A stretch of DNA of 64,000 nucleotides from Mammaliicoccus sciuri (GCF_025561425.1 NZ_CP094824.1:1364001-1428000), one strand, 5' to 3'; positions 1-10,044 are shown, numbered from the stretch's first letter. The notes: a model not told the origin generated them from the letters alone. Translations and numbers: made by a program.

Positions 1-36
1 AAAAAGTCAAAGTCAATGTGATTGGCTTTGACTTTT
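1..36 (+). terminator. Hairpin terminator upstream of dnaJ
   Basis: An inverted repeat AAAGTCAAAG (3-12) / CTTTGACTTT (26-35), extended by CAAT/ATTG, is followed by a T run. It looks like a factor-independent terminator or attenuator at the end of the preceding gene. By synteny that gene would be dnaK, but it is not visible here. Read-through would feed dnaJ. Confidence 0.75.
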
Positions 37-83
37 TTAATTCATATACGTATTATAAATCAGTGTGTAAAGGAGAGATTACA

Positions 84-1217
84 TTGGCAAAAAGAGACTA
101 TTATGAAGTACTTGGCGTATCCAAAGATGCTTCTAAAGATGAAATAAAAAAAGCTTATCGTAAATTATCAAAAAAGTACCATCCTGATATCAATCAAGAA
201 GAAGGCGCTGACGCAAAGTTTAAAGAAATTTCAGAAGCATATGAAGTGCTAAGTGATGAAAATAAACGTGCGCAATACGACAGATTCGGTCATAGTGGTC
301 CGCAACAAGGATTCGGTGGATCACAAGGATTTGGAGGACAAGACTTCTCTGGATTCGGTGGCTTTGAAGATATATTCGGTTCATTCTTTGGTGGCGGTGG
401 CGCTAGAAGAGATCCTAACGCTCCAAGACAAGGTGATGATTTACAATATAGCATGACATTAACATTTGAAGAAGCTGTATTTGGTACTGAAAAAGATATT
501 ACAGTTCGTAAAGATGTAGAGTGTGATACATGTCATGGTAATGGTGCTAAACCTGGCACTAAGAAAAAAACTTGTACGTACTGTAACGGGCAAGGTCATG
601 TAACAGTTGAACAAAATACTATTCTAGGTAGAATGCAAACACAAAAAGTTTGTCCTGAATGTGAAGGTTCTGGACAAGTATTTGAAGAAAAATGTTCAGA
701 TTGTCATGGTAAAGGTACTCAAAATAAAAAAGTTACAATCAAAGTAAAAGTACCTGAAGGTGTAGATAACGACCAACAAATTCGCTTAGCTGGTAAAGGT
801 GGTCCAGGTATAAATGGTGGACCTGCAGGCGATTTATATGTTGTATTCAGAGTGAAACCACACAGTAAATTTAGACGTGATGGAGATAATATCTTCTATG
901 ATCTAAATCTATCATTCCCTCAAGCAGCACTTGGTGATGAAATTACTGTTCCTACGTTGACTGGTAATGTATCATTAACCGTTCCAGCAGGTACACAAAC
1001 TGGTAAACAATTTAGATTGAGAGAAAAAGGTGTACAAAACGTTCACGGTTACGGTAAAGGTGATTACTTCGTAACTGTAAAAGTTGTAACACCAGATAAA
1101 ATGACTGAAAGACAAGAAGAACTATTACGTGAGTTTGCTGAAATAGGTGGAGAAACAATTACAGAACAACCATCTAGCTTTAAAGACAGAGCCAAAAAGT
1201 TTTTTAAAGGAGAATAG
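84..1217 (+). CDS. dnaJ: Chaperone protein DnaJ (Hsp40)
   Basis: Cytosolic co-chaperone that delivers unfolded clients to DnaK and stimulates its ATPase. The 377-residue protein starts at TTG 84 behind AGGAGAG; the frame is open further upstream, but that part is not conserved. The J domain carries the HPD motif at residues 33-35, followed by a Gly/Phe-rich linker. Four CxxCxGxG zinc repeats follow ([32 protein letters not shown]), then the C-terminal client-binding domains. Length is normal for the family. It is presumably the last gene of an hrcA-grpE-dnaK-dnaJ heat-shock operon that begins outside the window. prmA follows after 3 nt. Confidence 0.97.
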   Translation: MAKRDYYEVLGVSKDASKDEIKKAYRKLSKKYHPDINQEEGADAKFKEISEAYEVLSDENKRAQYDRFGHSGPQQGFGGSQGFGGQDFSGFGGFEDIFGSFFGGGGARRDPNAPRQGDDLQYSMTLTFEEAVFGTEKDITVRKDVECDTCHGNGAKPGTKKKTCTYCNGQGHVTVEQNTILGRMQTQKVCPECEGSGQVFEEKCSDCHGKGTQNKKVTIKVKVPEGVDNDQQIRLAGKGGPGINGGPAGDLYVVFRVKPHSKFRRDGDNIFYDLNLSFPQAALGDEITVPTLTGNVSLTVPAGTQTGKQFRLREKGVQNVHGYGKGDYFVTVKVVTPDKMTERQEELLREFAEIGGETITEQPSSFKDRAKKFFKGE

Positions 1218-1220
1218 CCT

Positions 1221-2153
1221 GTGAATTGGATTGAGTATTCTATCATGATAAATAGCGAAGCAGAACCAGAAGTTACAGCATTGTTAAATGAATTAGGTGC
1301 AAATGGTGTCGTAATTGAAGATTCAGCAGAATTAGAGAAAGAACATACAGATGTATACGGTGAGATTTATGAATTAAATCCCGCAGATTATCCTGACCAT
1401 GATATTAGGGTTAAATGTTATTTTAATGAATTAGTATTTACGGATCAATTAGAACAAGAAATTCAAGAAACGCTTGCAAATGTAAATGGCATCCAGTCAG
1501 AAATTTTATCGTTTGAGAAGACGATTATTAAAGAATCAGATTGGGAAAATGAATGGAAAAATTATTTCCATCCGTTTAAAGCTTCTGAAAGATTTGCGAT
1601 TGTTCCAAGTTGGGAACAAGAAGGATATCAAAATGACGAAGGTGATCTTTGCATCAAACTAGATCCAGGTATGGCTTTTGGTACAGGTGACCACCCAACA
1701 ACAAGTATGTGTTTAAGACATATAGAAGAGGTTGTACAGCCTCAACATAAAGTGATTGATGTTGGTACTGGTTCAGGTATTCTGAGCATAGCTTGTCATT
1801 TACTAGGGGTAAACGACATAAAAGCGGTGGATTTAGATGATTTAGCAATTAAAGTTGCTAAAGAAAACTTTGAAATCAATGATTATGAAAAAGATATCGT
1901 CGCAGATACTGGCAATTTACTTACTGAAGAAACAGAACAATATGACGTGATCATTGCAAATATATTAGCGCATATAATTGATTTAATGATAGAAGATAGT
2001 TTTGAAAGATTAAACGATAATGGCTACTTTATTACTTCAGGCATTATTGAAGAAAAATCCGATGAAATAATTGAAAAACTACAAAATACTGGTTATACTA
2101 TCGAAAAAGTACTACGTGAAGATGGTTGGGTTTCAATACGAGCTAGAAAGTAG
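1221..2153 (+). CDS. prmA: Ribosomal protein L11 methyltransferase
   Basis: Methylates lysines and the N-terminus of ribosomal protein L11 using S-adenosylmethionine. The 310-residue protein begins at GTG 1221, with AAAGGAGAA inside the end of dnaJ as ribosome binding site. The SAM-binding glycine motif DVGTGSGILSIA lies near residue 175, and a NIL(A) motif replaces the NPPY of related enzymes, as is usual in PrmA. The N-terminal L11-recognition domain is present. Gene order dnaJ-prmA-rsmE-mtaB is conserved in Bacilli and the tight spacing indicates co-transcription. Confidence 0.95.
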   Translation: MNWIEYSIMINSEAEPEVTALLNELGANGVVIEDSAELEKEHTDVYGEIYELNPADYPDHDIRVKCYFNELVFTDQLEQEIQETLANVNGIQSEILSFEKTIIKESDWENEWKNYFHPFKASERFAIVPSWEQEGYQNDEGDLCIKLDPGMAFGTGDHPTTSMCLRHIEEVVQPQHKVIDVGTGSGILSIACHLLGVNDIKAVDLDDLAIKVAKENFEINDYEKDIVADTGNLLTEETEQYDVIIANILAHIIDLMIEDSFERLNDNGYFITSGIIEEKSDEIIEKLQNTGYTIEKVLREDGWVSIRARK

Positions 2154-2158
2154 GAGAA

Positions 2159-2911
2159 ATGATGCAAAGATATTTCTTACAAGAAAACGCTGAGTTAAAT
2201 CAGCGTTTTTTTATACATAATACAGATGATATACATCATATTAAAAATGTGATGCGCAAAAGTATCGATCAAGAAATTATATTAACTTTTGAAGATCAAA
2301 AGTCGTTAATTTCAAAAATCATTGCTTTTCATGACGATAGCATTGAGTTAGAAACGATAGAAGACATTACAAGACAAACGGAACTACCTGTTGATATAAC
2401 GATTGCGAGTGGGCTTATTAAAGGCGATAAATATGAATGGTTGCTTCAAAAAGCAACTGAAATGGGTGCGCATCATTTTATTGCTGTTCAATCCGAAAGG
2501 TCTATTGTTAAATTAGACGAGAAAAAAATATCTAAAAAATTAGATAGATGGCAAAAAATTGTTAAAGAAGCTAGTGAACAAAGTATGAGACTTACAATAC
2601 CAAGTATAAAGTATAAGTCGAATTTTAAATCAATTTATGATAATATGAATGAATATGATTATGTAATAATAGCTTATGAAGAAGAAGCTAAAAGTGGGGG
2701 AACAAGCAAATTTCATCAAATTGGTTCTAACCTTAAACATGGACAAAAGGTTTTAATGATATTTGGACCAGAAGGTGGATTAACTGAAAATGAAGTTAAT
2801 CTTTATGATGATGCTATTAAGGTGAGTTTAGGACCTAGAATTTTAAGAGCTGAAACCGCTCCATTGTATGCTTTAGCTGCTTTAAGCTATCAATTAGAAT
2901 TAATGAGGTGA
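2159..2911 (+). CDS. rsmE: 16S rRNA m3U1498 methyltransferase RsmE
   Basis: SPOUT-class enzyme that methylates N3 of U1498 in 16S rRNA. The 250-residue protein has an N-terminal PUA-like domain and a C-terminal knotted SAM-binding domain, marked by GPEGGLTENE and LGPRILRAETAPLYAL near the end. Two adjacent ATG codons (2159, 2162) follow TAGGAG; the second is an equally possible start. It sits 5 nt after prmA and 6 nt before mtaB, in one transcription unit. Confidence 0.95.
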   Translation: MMQRYFLQENAELNQRFFIHNTDDIHHIKNVMRKSIDQEIILTFEDQKSLISKIIAFHDDSIELETIEDITRQTELPVDITIASGLIKGDKYEWLLQKATEMGAHHFIAVQSERSIVKLDEKKISKKLDRWQKIVKEASEQSMRLTIPSIKYKSNFKSIYDNMNEYDYVIIAYEEEAKSGGTSKFHQIGSNLKHGQKVLMIFGPEGGLTENEVNLYDDAIKVSLGPRILRAETAPLYALAALSYQLELMR

Positions 2912-2917
2912 ATAAAA

Positions 2918-4264
2918 TTGGCTACAGTAGCGTTCCATACGTTAGGTTGTAAAGTAAACCATTATGAAACTGAAGCAATTTGGCAATTATTTAAGGAAAA
3001 TGAATACGAAAGAGTGGATTTTGAAACGAATGCTGACGTCTTTATCATCAATACTTGTACTGTAACAAATACAGGCGACAAGAAGAGTAGACAAGTGATT
3101 AGAAGAGCAATACGTAAAAATCCAGATGCAGTTGTTTGTGTAACAGGTTGTTATGCTCAAACATCTCCTGCTGAAATTATGGCAATTCCGGGCGTTGATA
3201 TTGTTGTAGGTACTCAAGATAGACATAAACTTATTTCTTATATTGAGGACTATAAACAAAGTAGACAACCTATTAATGGTGTCGGTAATATTATGAAAAA
3301 CAGAAAGTATGAAGAATTAGAAGTTCCATACTTTACTGACAGAACACGTGCATCATTAAAAATTCAAGAAGGCTGTAATAATTTCTGTACTTTCTGTATC
3401 ATTCCATGGGCAAGAGGGTTAATGAGATCGAGAGATCCTGAACAAGTTGTAAGCCAAGCAACAACACTTGTAAACTCAGGATATAAAGAAATTGTTTTAA
3501 CAGGTATTCATACAGGTGGATATGGTGAAGATTTAAAAGATTATAACTTAGCGCAATTATTAAGAGATTTAGAACAAGTTGAAAATCTTGAAAGAATTCG
3601 TATTTCATCTATAGAGGCGAGTCAACTTACTGATGAAGTTATTGATGTTATCGACAAATCAACTAAAGTTGTAAGACATCTTCATATACCATTACAATCA
3701 GGTTCTGATACTGTATTGAAACGTATGAGAAGAAAATATACAATGGCACACTTCTCAGAAAGATTACAAAAATTGCATAAAGCTTTACCGGGTTTAGCTG
3801 TTACAAGTGACGTAATTGTTGGATTCCCTGGTGAAACTGAAGAAGAATTCCAAGAAACATATGACTTCATTGTTAAACATCAATTTTCTGAACTACACGT
3901 GTTCCCTTATTCTATGAGAACAGGAACACCAGCAGCTAGAATGACAGATCAAATTGATGAAGAAGTGAAAAATGAACGCGTACATCGTTTAATTGAATTA
4001 TCAAATCAATTAGCTAAAGATTATGCTTCTAAATTTGATCAAACTGTTTTAGAAGTAATACCTGAAGAAAAAGGTTCAACTGATGGTAAACTAGTCGGAT
4101 ATGCAGATAATTACATGAAGATTGAATTTGAAGGCGATGAATCACTAATTGGAGAATTAGTGAAAGTGAAAGTTGTCACACCAGGTTATCCTATCAATAA
4201 AGGTAAACTTGTAAAAGTTGTGGATCATGCAACAAATAAAGACGAAAGATTAGTTGCATATTAA
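2918..4264 (+). CDS. mtaB: tRNA t6A37 methylthiotransferase MtaB
   Basis: Radical SAM enzyme that adds a methylthio group to t6A37 of tRNA, giving ms2t6A. The 448-residue protein starts at TTG 2918 behind GAGGTG. In order it has an N-terminal MTTase domain with cysteines that bind the auxiliary 4Fe-4S cluster (LGCKVN, NTCTVTN, VTGCYAQ), the radical SAM motif CNNFCTFC near residue 155, and a C-terminal TRAM-like domain. The related enzyme MiaB acts on i6A; synteny with rsmE supports MtaB. Last gene of the dnaJ cluster. Confidence 0.93.
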   Translation: MATVAFHTLGCKVNHYETEAIWQLFKENEYERVDFETNADVFIINTCTVTNTGDKKSRQVIRRAIRKNPDAVVCVTGCYAQTSPAEIMAIPGVDIVVGTQDRHKLISYIEDYKQSRQPINGVGNIMKNRKYEELEVPYFTDRTRASLKIQEGCNNFCTFCIIPWARGLMRSRDPEQVVSQATTLVNSGYKEIVLTGIHTGGYGEDLKDYNLAQLLRDLEQVENLERIRISSIEASQLTDEVIDVIDKSTKVVRHLHIPLQSGSDTVLKRMRRKYTMAHFSERLQKLHKALPGLAVTSDVIVGFPGETEEEFQETYDFIVKHQFSELHVFPYSMRTGTPAARMTDQIDEEVKNERVHRLIELSNQLAKDYASKFDQTVLEVIPEEKGSTDGKLVGYADNYMKIEFEGDESLIGELVKVKVVTPGYPINKGKLVKVVDHATNKDERLVAY

Positions 4265-4283
4265 TATTCATAACAAATGATTA

Positions 4284-4312
4284 TTGACTTAAAAAATGAC
4301 TTATTTTATAAT
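4284..4312 (+). promoter_or_regulatory. SigA-type promoter of rpsU
   Basis: TTGACT (4284-4289), a 17-bp spacer and a perfect TATAAT (4307-4312) lie about 75 nt before the rpsU start. The spacing and boxes fit a strong housekeeping promoter, as expected for a ribosomal protein gene. Confidence 0.8.
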
Positions 4313-4388
4313 GTTTAAGTACATAGTAATATATACTATGTAAATGACATATAAAGCTTTGTTGATATTTGGAGGGAGGGAAATACAG

Positions 4389-4565
4389 ATGTCTAAAACA
4401 GTAGTTCGTAAAAACGAATCAATCGAAGATGCATTACGTCGCTTCAAACGTACAGTTTCAAAAAGCGGTACGATTCAAGAAGTGCGTAAACGTGAGTTCT
4501 ATGAAAAACCAAGCGTTAAGCGTAAGAAGAAATCAGAAGCAGCACGTAAACGTAAATTTAAATAA
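4389..4565 (+). CDS. rpsU: 30S ribosomal protein S21
   Basis: Small-subunit protein involved in early steps of translation initiation. The 58-residue, very basic protein starts [19 protein letters not shown] and ends in a Lys/Arg-rich tail, both typical of S21. ATG 4389 follows the strong site GGAGGGAGG; the in-frame extension back to 4344 has no ribosome binding site. It is monocistronic, with its own promoter and a hairpin terminator downstream. Confidence 0.97.
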   Translation: MSKTVVRKNESIEDALRRFKRTVSKSGTIQEVRKREFYEKPSVKRKKKSEAARKRKFK

Positions 4566-4640
4566 TTAATTTTTTATTGAACTCCCTCAATGAATATTAA
4601 TTAATTATAATGAACAATATTTAACGTTGAACGTCATAAA

Positions 4641-4675
4641 GAACACATAAACGATATCGTTTATGTGTTCTTTTA
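4641..4675 (+). terminator. Terminator of rpsU
   Basis: A perfect 30-bp palindrome (4641-4670: GAACACATAAACGAT and its complement) is followed by TTTTATTT. The rest of 4566-4776 holds no gene; a TATAAT at 4751-4756 may be the -10 box for the flotillin operon, with only a weak -35. Confidence 0.85.
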
Positions 4676-4776
4676 TTTATTTGAAAAACAATTAAGTTTA
4701 TAAATTTAGAATATTATGTATATACGTTTTAGTTCACGCCTATTTTATTGTATAATAAATATGAGGGGTGAGATTA

Positions 4777-5493
4777 TTGACATCAGGGTATGAATACATA
4801 TTTGCTTATTTTCAGAACAACATGAATTTAGGTATTGTTTCAAGTCAAAGTATGTCGTCTATTGGTGAGTTTATTACTTCTCCTTTGGTCACATTGATAC
4901 TGACTTGTATTATTTTTCTAGGTGCACTATATCAATTATATTCAGAACGTATTAATTTTGCGGGAATTTTAAGCTTTATTTGTACACTTATCTTTTTCAT
5001 CGGCTACGTTTTAATTGATGAAATAAGTTTGATTTCTGTTTTACTTTTTGGGATCGGTGCATTATTAGTAATAATTGAATTATTTGTTATAGGAGCAGTA
5101 CTAGGTATCCTTGGTTTTATTGCCATTATTGGTAGTTTTGTATTAGTTGGAGAAAATATCTTAACTATGGGTATGATTATTGCTGTAGCATTAATTCTAA
5201 CAACGATAGAGTGGGTGATATTAGTGAAAGGATTTAATCGTAAAATACCATTCTTTGATAAAGTCATTCTTAGAGATTCTACAAATAAAGAATCTGGCTA
5301 TACATCTCATGATGATAGAAGTCATTTGATTGGCAAACTATGTACAACATACACTGCATTGAGACCCTCAGGAATTATACTTGTTGATGACGAAAGAATA
5401 GATGCTGTTTCAGATGGAAGTTTTATTCAGAAGGATAAGCAAGTTAAAATTGTACAGGTTGAAGGTACAAGAGTTGTCGTAAGAGAAATTTAA
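4777..5493 (+). CDS. NfeD-family membrane protein of the flotillin operon
   Basis: Membrane protein of the NfeD family, which is encoded beside flotillins or stomatins and is thought to help build or stabilise their assemblies. About 238 residues: several hydrophobic helices (roughly residues 30-150), then a soluble C-terminal OB-fold-like domain with the motif LRPSGIILVDDERIDAVSDG. I chose TTG 4777, spaced correctly from GAGGGGTG; GTG 4768 is in frame but overlaps that site. It lies 17 nt before floA. No N-terminal ClpP-like protease domain is present, so this is the short NfeD type. Confidence 0.85.
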   Translation: MTSGYEYIFAYFQNNMNLGIVSSQSMSSIGEFITSPLVTLILTCIIFLGALYQLYSERINFAGILSFICTLIFFIGYVLIDEISLISVLLFGIGALLVIIELFVIGAVLGILGFIAIIGSFVLVGENILTMGMIIAVALILTTIEWVILVKGFNRKIPFFDKVILRDSTNKESGYTSHDDRSHLIGKLCTTYTALRPSGIILVDDERIDAVSDGSFIQKDKQVKIVQVEGTRVVVREI

Positions 5494-5510
5494 TTTAGAC
5501 AAGGAGAGAA

Positions 5511-6512
5511 ATGCATATGTTATCAGGTTTAATTGCTTTTGTAATTATTGCTGTCATATTAATCGTACTACTTATGATTTTATTCTCATTTGTACCAGTA
5601 GGATTATGGATTTCAGCTATTGCAGCAGGCGTAAAAGTAGGTATTGGTACTTTAGTTGGTATGCGTTTAAGACGTGTATCACCTAGACGTGTTATTAACC
5701 CATTAATTAAAGCGCACAAAGCTGGTTTAGCATTAACAACGAATCAGTTAGAATCTCATTATCTTGCAGGAGGTAATGTTGATAGAGTAGTTGATGCAAT
5801 TATTGCGGCGCAAAGAGCAGAAATCAACTTAGTATTCGAAAGAGGGGCAGCGATTGATTTAGCTGGTCGTGACGTTTTAGAAGCAGTTCAAATGTCCGTT
5901 AACCCTAAAGTAATTGAAACACCATTTATTTCAGGTGTTGCGATGAATGGTATCGAAGTAAAAGCAAAAGCTAGAATTACAGTTAGAGCAAACATTGATC
6001 GATTAGTCGGTGGTGCTGGTGAAGATACAATCATCGCACGTGTTGGTGAAGGTATTGTATCAACAATTGGTTCAAGTCAACATCACACTAAAGTACTTGA
6101 GAATCCAGATAGTATTTCACAAACAGTATTAAGTAAAGGTTTAGATTCAGGTACAGCATTTGAAATTCTATCAATTGATATTGCCGATGTAGATATCGGT
6201 AAAAACATTGGTGCAGACTTGCAAACTGAACAAGCACTTGCTGATAAAAATATTGCGCAAGCTAAAGCCGAAGAACGTCGTGCAATGGCCGTTGCTACTG
6301 AGCAAGAAATGAAAGCAAGAGTACAAGAAATGCGTTCTAAAGTTGTTGAATCAGAAGCAGAAGTACCACTTGCAATGGCAGAAGCACTTAAATCAGGCAA
6401 TTTAGGTGTTAAAGACTACTATAATTTAAAAAATATAGAAGCTGACACTGGCATGAGAGAAGCAATCAATAAGAGTACAAAGCCACAAGATTCTAATTCA
6501 CCGAACCAATAA
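5511..6512 (+). CDS. floA: Flotillin-like protein FloA
   Basis: Scaffold protein of functional membrane microdomains. The 333-residue protein has a membrane-inserted hydrophobic N-terminus (residues about 5-45), an SPFH/band 7-like core, and an Ala/Glu-rich C-terminal coiled region ([20 protein letters not shown]). From memory the central part is nearly identical to staphylococcal FloA. ATG 5511 follows AAGGAGAG; ATG 5517 is an alternative. It lies between the NfeD gene and an unknown membrane protein, in the usual Bacilli order. Confidence 0.96.
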   Translation: MHMLSGLIAFVIIAVILIVLLMILFSFVPVGLWISAIAAGVKVGIGTLVGMRLRRVSPRRVINPLIKAHKAGLALTTNQLESHYLAGGNVDRVVDAIIAAQRAEINLVFERGAAIDLAGRDVLEAVQMSVNPKVIETPFISGVAMNGIEVKAKARITVRANIDRLVGGAGEDTIIARVGEGIVSTIGSSQHHTKVLENPDSISQTVLSKGLDSGTAFEILSIDIADVDIGKNIGADLQTEQALADKNIAQAKAEERRAMAVATEQEMKARVQEMRSKVVESEAEVPLAMAEALKSGNLGVKDYYNLKNIEADTGMREAINKSTKPQDSNSPNQ

Positions 6513-6527
6513 GAGAGGTGATTTAAA

Positions 6528-7232
6528 ATGGAAATAGGCATTATCATCTTTGTTATTTGGGTTATTTTTAGTGTCGTGAGTGGTATAATCGAAGGCACTT
6601 CTAAAAATAAAAAGAAAAATAAGCAACCTCAAACAAGACAAAGATCAAATCCAGTAAATAGACAAGCTGAAGATAAGAAAAAATCTGCTGAGCAAGAATT
6701 AAAAGAGTTAGTTAATAAGTATGAAACTTATAAACAAAAAGCAGAAACAAGTTCAACTGAACGAATGTCTGGCCATTATAAAAACTTAGCAGATCAACTT
6801 GCAAATCATCTTAAACAATATAATATAGATGTTGAAAAAACTGTTGTTCAATCACATAAAGTAGAACAACAACCAGAGCAAACTTCTAAAGAGCATGAGA
6901 ATGCTTATATCAATCAGAGAAAAGAACAAACTTATAAAAACAGACCTAAAAAACAACAAGAAGCAATCAAACAGCTATTGGCATATAGCCAAGAAGAAAA
7001 AAAGTCTTTAATGAATGTACAGCATGAAAGTATAGCTGATGTTGAAAAAGAAGCAGAGCAAATTATCAACAACACGCAACTTTCAGAAAGAACGAGAAGA
7101 GCGATGGTTAAACAACTCTATTTAAACAGTAAACATAAGTTTAACGATGAAGCAATCAATGTTGATGAAAACCAAGTCGTAAATGGTATCATTTGGTCAG
7201 AAATTTTAAAAAGACCAAATGAATTAAAATAA
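6528..7232 (+). CDS. Unknown membrane-anchored coiled-coil protein in the flotillin operon
   Basis: I do not recognise a family. The 234-residue protein has one hydrophobic N-terminal segment (residues about 3-20), then a very polar Lys/Gln/Glu-rich region with heptad-like patterns (about residues 35-130) and a compact helical C-terminus (about 140-234) rich in charged residues. ATG 6528 follows AGAGAGGTG, 15 nt after floA, and a terminator follows the gene. This implies co-transcription with nfeD-floA and a possible partner role at flotillin domains, which is inference from position only. Confidence 0.8.
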   Translation: MEIGIIIFVIWVIFSVVSGIIEGTSKNKKKNKQPQTRQRSNPVNRQAEDKKKSAEQELKELVNKYETYKQKAETSSTERMSGHYKNLADQLANHLKQYNIDVEKTVVQSHKVEQQPEQTSKEHENAYINQRKEQTYKNRPKKQQEAIKQLLAYSQEEKKSLMNVQHESIADVEKEAEQIINNTQLSERTRRAMVKQLYLNSKHKFNDEAINVDENQVVNGIIWSEILKRPNELK

Positions 7233-7244
7233 CGAACCTTTAAA

Positions 7245-7276
7245 CAGAACCTAATTAATTTTAGGTTCTGTTTTTT
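7245..7276 (+). terminator. Terminator of the flotillin operon
   Basis: AACAGAACCTAA / TTAGGTTCTGTT stem followed by TTTTT, directly after the unknown coiled-coil gene. Confidence 0.85.
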
Positions 7277-7330
7277 ATTCACAAAAATACCATTTAGACT
7301 TACAATAAAGGTAGGATTCAAGAGGGCGTG

Positions 7331-7834
7331 ATGAAAATGGTATTTAAGAAAAAGCAGAGTGTATTATCTATTATCATTTCGATTTTATTATTATTCATTG
7401 CTTTTATACCGCTTTTTATTAGTAATAAGTATTTAATAGTCATTACTTTTATTCTCGTTTTTCTTATAATTTTAAACATTCTTTTTGAGAGATACACAAT
7501 AAAAGAGCATTTTTTATCCATAAGAAGAGGATTATTCAAAATTCGTTATAATATCTTTGATATCGATCAAATTAATATGACTAAATCCATAGAAGGTAAC
7601 AGCATGTTAGAAATTGTTTCAAAAGGTGAATTGGTCGAAAAAGTGAGTCCAATTGAAGAACGTGAGTTTATTATTACATTAATTCGCATTAATCCAAAAA
7701 TTAAATTAAATAATAGCAATAGATTACATGAATATGAAAAAGTTAGAAACCTCATTATTGCACGTGAAAAACTAAATAATATACAAAATAAAGTGCATAA
7801 GATTGCACGTTACAATAAGGTTTGGTACATTTAA
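7331..7834 (+). CDS. Small membrane protein with bacterial PH-like domain
   Basis: About 167 residues: two adjacent hydrophobic helices (roughly residues 10-50), then a soluble part with the pattern ERYTIKEHFLSIRRGLFK and later IEEREFIITLIRINPKI. This matches the YyaB-type bacterial pleckstrin-homology fold, where a short PH-like domain follows two membrane helices. Function unknown. Start at ATG 7331; GTG 7328 and ATG 7337 are close alternatives. It has its own leader after the flotillin terminator, and phoH follows 35 nt later. Confidence 0.75.
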   Translation: MKMVFKKKQSVLSIIISILLLFIAFIPLFISNKYLIVITFILVFLIILNILFERYTIKEHFLSIRRGLFKIRYNIFDIDQINMTKSIEGNSMLEIVSKGELVEKVSPIEEREFIITLIRINPKIKLNNSNRLHEYEKVRNLIIAREKLNNIQNKVHKIARYNKVWYI

Positions 7835-7869
7835 AGTGTCAACAATTCAACTTACAAAGGAGATATTTA

Positions 7870-8817
7870 ATGCCTACATTAATTCAAATCGAGAATATGG
7901 ATCAAGCTCAAGCTCTATTGGGTAATGGGGACGAGCACATAAAGTATATTGAAAATGAACTCGAGGTGGATATATTAACACGTGGACAAGAAATTGCTGT
8001 CCGTGGTAAACGTATAGAAAATGTTGAAAAAGCTGAAAAAGTATTATTGAACTTACTAAAAGTAATCGAGAGTGGTGCGAGTATAACGATTAATGATGTC
8101 CAAGCAGCGGTTAAAATGGCTGATAAAGGAACAATCGATCAACTGATTAATTTATATGATGAAGAAATCACTAAAGATAGTAATGGTAAAATAATAAGAG
8201 CTAAAACAATGGGTCAAAGAGTATATATCAATAATATAAAGAACAATGACTTAGTATTCGGCATAGGTCCAGCAGGTACAGGGAAGACCTTCTTAGCTGT
8301 TGTAATGGCTGCAAGGGCATTACGTCTAGGACAAGTGAAACGTATCGTATTAACGCGTCCGGCAGTTGAAGCGGGTGAATCATTAGGTTTCTTACCAGGT
8401 GATTTAAAAGAAAAAGTAGACCCTTATTTAAGACCTTTATATGATGGGCTTCATACCGTGTTAGGAACTGAGCAAACTTCACGCTTAATTGAGCGAGGCA
8501 CGATTGAAATTGCACCTCTTGCTTATATGAGAGGTCGAACATTAGATGATGCGTTTGTAATTCTTGATGAAGCACAAAATACAACACACCCACAGATGAA
8601 GATGTTCTTAACAAGGTTAGGTTTCGGTTCAAAAATGGTTGTAACAGGTGACCGTTCACAAATCGATTTACCTAAAGGTGTGAAAAGTGGATTAATTGAA
8701 GCTGATCAACGATTAAGTGGTGTAAAAGGGATAGCAATGACTTACTTAGAACAAACAGACGTTGTGAGACACCCATTGGTAGGTAAAATAATAAACGCAT
8801 ACGAAGAGGAGAAATAA
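7870..8817 (+). CDS. phoH: PhoH-like ATPase
   Basis: Cytosolic P-loop ATPase of the PhoH family, linked to RNA metabolism and encoded next to ybeY in most bacteria. 315 residues from ATG 7870 behind AAAGGAGAT; the frame extends upstream but without a second ribosome site. An N-terminal KH-like segment (about residues 10-80) precedes the ATPase core, with Walker A GPAGTGKT near residue 140 and Walker B VILDEAQN. The helicase-like motif [12 protein letters not shown] follows. It ends 1 nt before ybeY, so translation is probably coupled. Confidence 0.93.
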   Translation: MPTLIQIENMDQAQALLGNGDEHIKYIENELEVDILTRGQEIAVRGKRIENVEKAEKVLLNLLKVIESGASITINDVQAAVKMADKGTIDQLINLYDEEITKDSNGKIIRAKTMGQRVYINNIKNNDLVFGIGPAGTGKTFLAVVMAARALRLGQVKRIVLTRPAVEAGESLGFLPGDLKEKVDPYLRPLYDGLHTVLGTEQTSRLIERGTIEIAPLAYMRGRTLDDAFVILDEAQNTTHPQMKMFLTRLGFGSKMVVTGDRSQIDLPKGVKSGLIEADQRLSGVKGIAMTYLEQTDVVRHPLVGKIINAYEEEK

Positions 8818-8818
8818 T

Positions 8819-9280
8819 ATGCTAACAATGGATTTTATAGATGAGCAACAAGTAATTGATGAAGATACAAAAAATCAAATTGAATCATTGCTCACTTTTG
8901 CTGCTAAAAAGGAAAATATTACTGAAGAAGCAGAACTTTCAATTTCATTTGTCGATGAAGAAGAGATTCAAGCTATCAATCGTGATTATCGCGATAAAGA
9001 TAAAGTAACAGATGTTATTTCATTTTCATTAGAAGAAGATGAACCTGAAATAGAAGGCATAGATATGCCTAGAGTGTTAGGTGATATTATCATCTGTCTT
9101 GAAGTTGCTAAAGAGCAAGCTGAGTCTTATAATCATAGCTTGAGTAGAGAATTAGGATTTTTAGCATTACATGGATTTTTACATTTACTAGGTTATGATC
9201 ATATGACTGAAGAAGCTGAAAAAGAAATGTTTTCTCGACAAGATGAAATATTAAATGAATTTGGATTAACACGTGAATAA
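8819..9280 (+). CDS. ybeY: Endoribonuclease YbeY, rRNA maturation factor
   Basis: Zinc-dependent endoribonuclease that acts in 16S rRNA 3'-end processing and ribosome quality control. The 153-residue protein carries the family signature [11 protein letters not shown] (residues about 120-130), whose three histidines bind the metal, and the conserved [15 protein letters not shown] 8819 follows GAGGAG; ATG 8828 is an alternative. The end overlaps the start of dgkA by 8 nt. Position after phoH is the conserved order. Confidence 0.95.
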   Translation: MLTMDFIDEQQVIDEDTKNQIESLLTFAAKKENITEEAELSISFVDEEEIQAINRDYRDKDKVTDVISFSLEEDEPEIEGIDMPRVLGDIIICLEVAKEQAESYNHSLSRELGFLALHGFLHLLGYDHMTEEAEKEMFSRQDEILNEFGLTRE

Positions 9281-9620
9281 ATTTGTAAATCGCTTTAAAT
9301 TTCCTTTAGCAGGTTTAGTGACCATTCTCAAAAAAGATAAAAACTTTTTATTACATCTTATATTCGCTGTACTTGTATTGATTGTTAGTTTAATATTAAA
9401 TCTCAATACATTTGAATGGTTATGGATTTTATTTGCAATATTTAGCGTACTCATTGTTGAGATTCTCAATACTTCCATAGAGTATGTAGTAGATATGTTT
9501 ACGGACGAATATAACTTACTTGCTAAACATGCTAAAGATACAGCCGCTTTAGCCGTTTTATTAACATCAATAATGGCTGCAATAATCGGGATAATGATAT
9601 TTTTACCAAAAATAATATAA
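9273..9620 (+). CDS. dgkA: Undecaprenol / diacylglycerol kinase family protein
   Basis: Small integral membrane kinase. In Gram-positives this family phosphorylates undecaprenol, recycling the lipid carrier for wall synthesis. The 115-residue protein has an amphipathic N-terminus and three transmembrane helices, with the catalytic-site motif [13 protein letters not shown] near residue 70. It starts at GTG 9273 inside the last codons of ybeY, consistent with coupled translation. Substrate (undecaprenol rather than diacylglycerol) is inferred from Gram-positive relatives. Confidence 0.88.
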   Translation: MNKFVNRFKFPLAGLVTILKKDKNFLLHLIFAVLVLIVSLILNLNTFEWLWILFAIFSVLIVEILNTSIEYVVDMFTDEYNLLAKHAKDTAALAVLLTSIMAAIIGIMIFLPKII

Positions 9621-9639
9621 ACATATAGGGGGAAATGGT

Positions 9640-10044
9640 ATGGAATTCAAACAAGAGTGGTATGAAGGCGCAAGAGAAGCACAAAAGAGAGCATATACAC
9701 CATATTCTAAATTTAACGTTGGTGCATATTTAGTTACAAAAGATGGTAAAGCTTATTATGGTGCTAACATTGAAAATGCAGCTTACCCATCAACAATTTG
9801 TGCTGAGAGATCTGCACTCGTTGCAGCAATGTCAGATGGGTATAGACCGGGAGACTTCAAATGTATTACAGTTACAGTAGATGCTGATAAACCATCATCT
9901 CCATGTGGCACATGCAGACAAGTGTTAAAAGAGTTATGTGATGATGACATGCCAGTATTTTTAACACATCAAACAAATGAAAGAATTGAAACTACAGTTA
10001 ATGAATTATTACCTTTAGGTTTCTCAGGAAAGGATCTAGAATAA
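9640..10044 (+). CDS. cdd: Cytidine deaminase
   Basis: Converts cytidine and deoxycytidine to uridine and deoxyuridine for pyrimidine salvage. The 134-residue tetrameric type has the zinc/catalytic motifs CAERSAL (Cys and the proton-shuttling Glu) and PCGTCRQVL with two more zinc cysteines. ATG 9640 follows AGGGGGAAA. The stop codon ends directly before the era start, and dgkA-cdd-era order is conserved in Bacilli. Confidence 0.96.
   Translation: MEFKQEWYEGAREAQKRAYTPYSKFNVGAYLVTKDGKAYYGANIENAAYPSTICAERSALVAAMSDGYRPGDFKCITVTVDADKPSSPCGTCRQVLKELCDDDMPVFLTHQTNERIETTVNELLPLGFSGKDLE

Noticed and set aside
8228-8659. 143-codon open frame on the minus strand
   Set aside because: It lies fully inside phoH, which has clear Walker motifs; no start signal. 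A shadow of the phoH codons.
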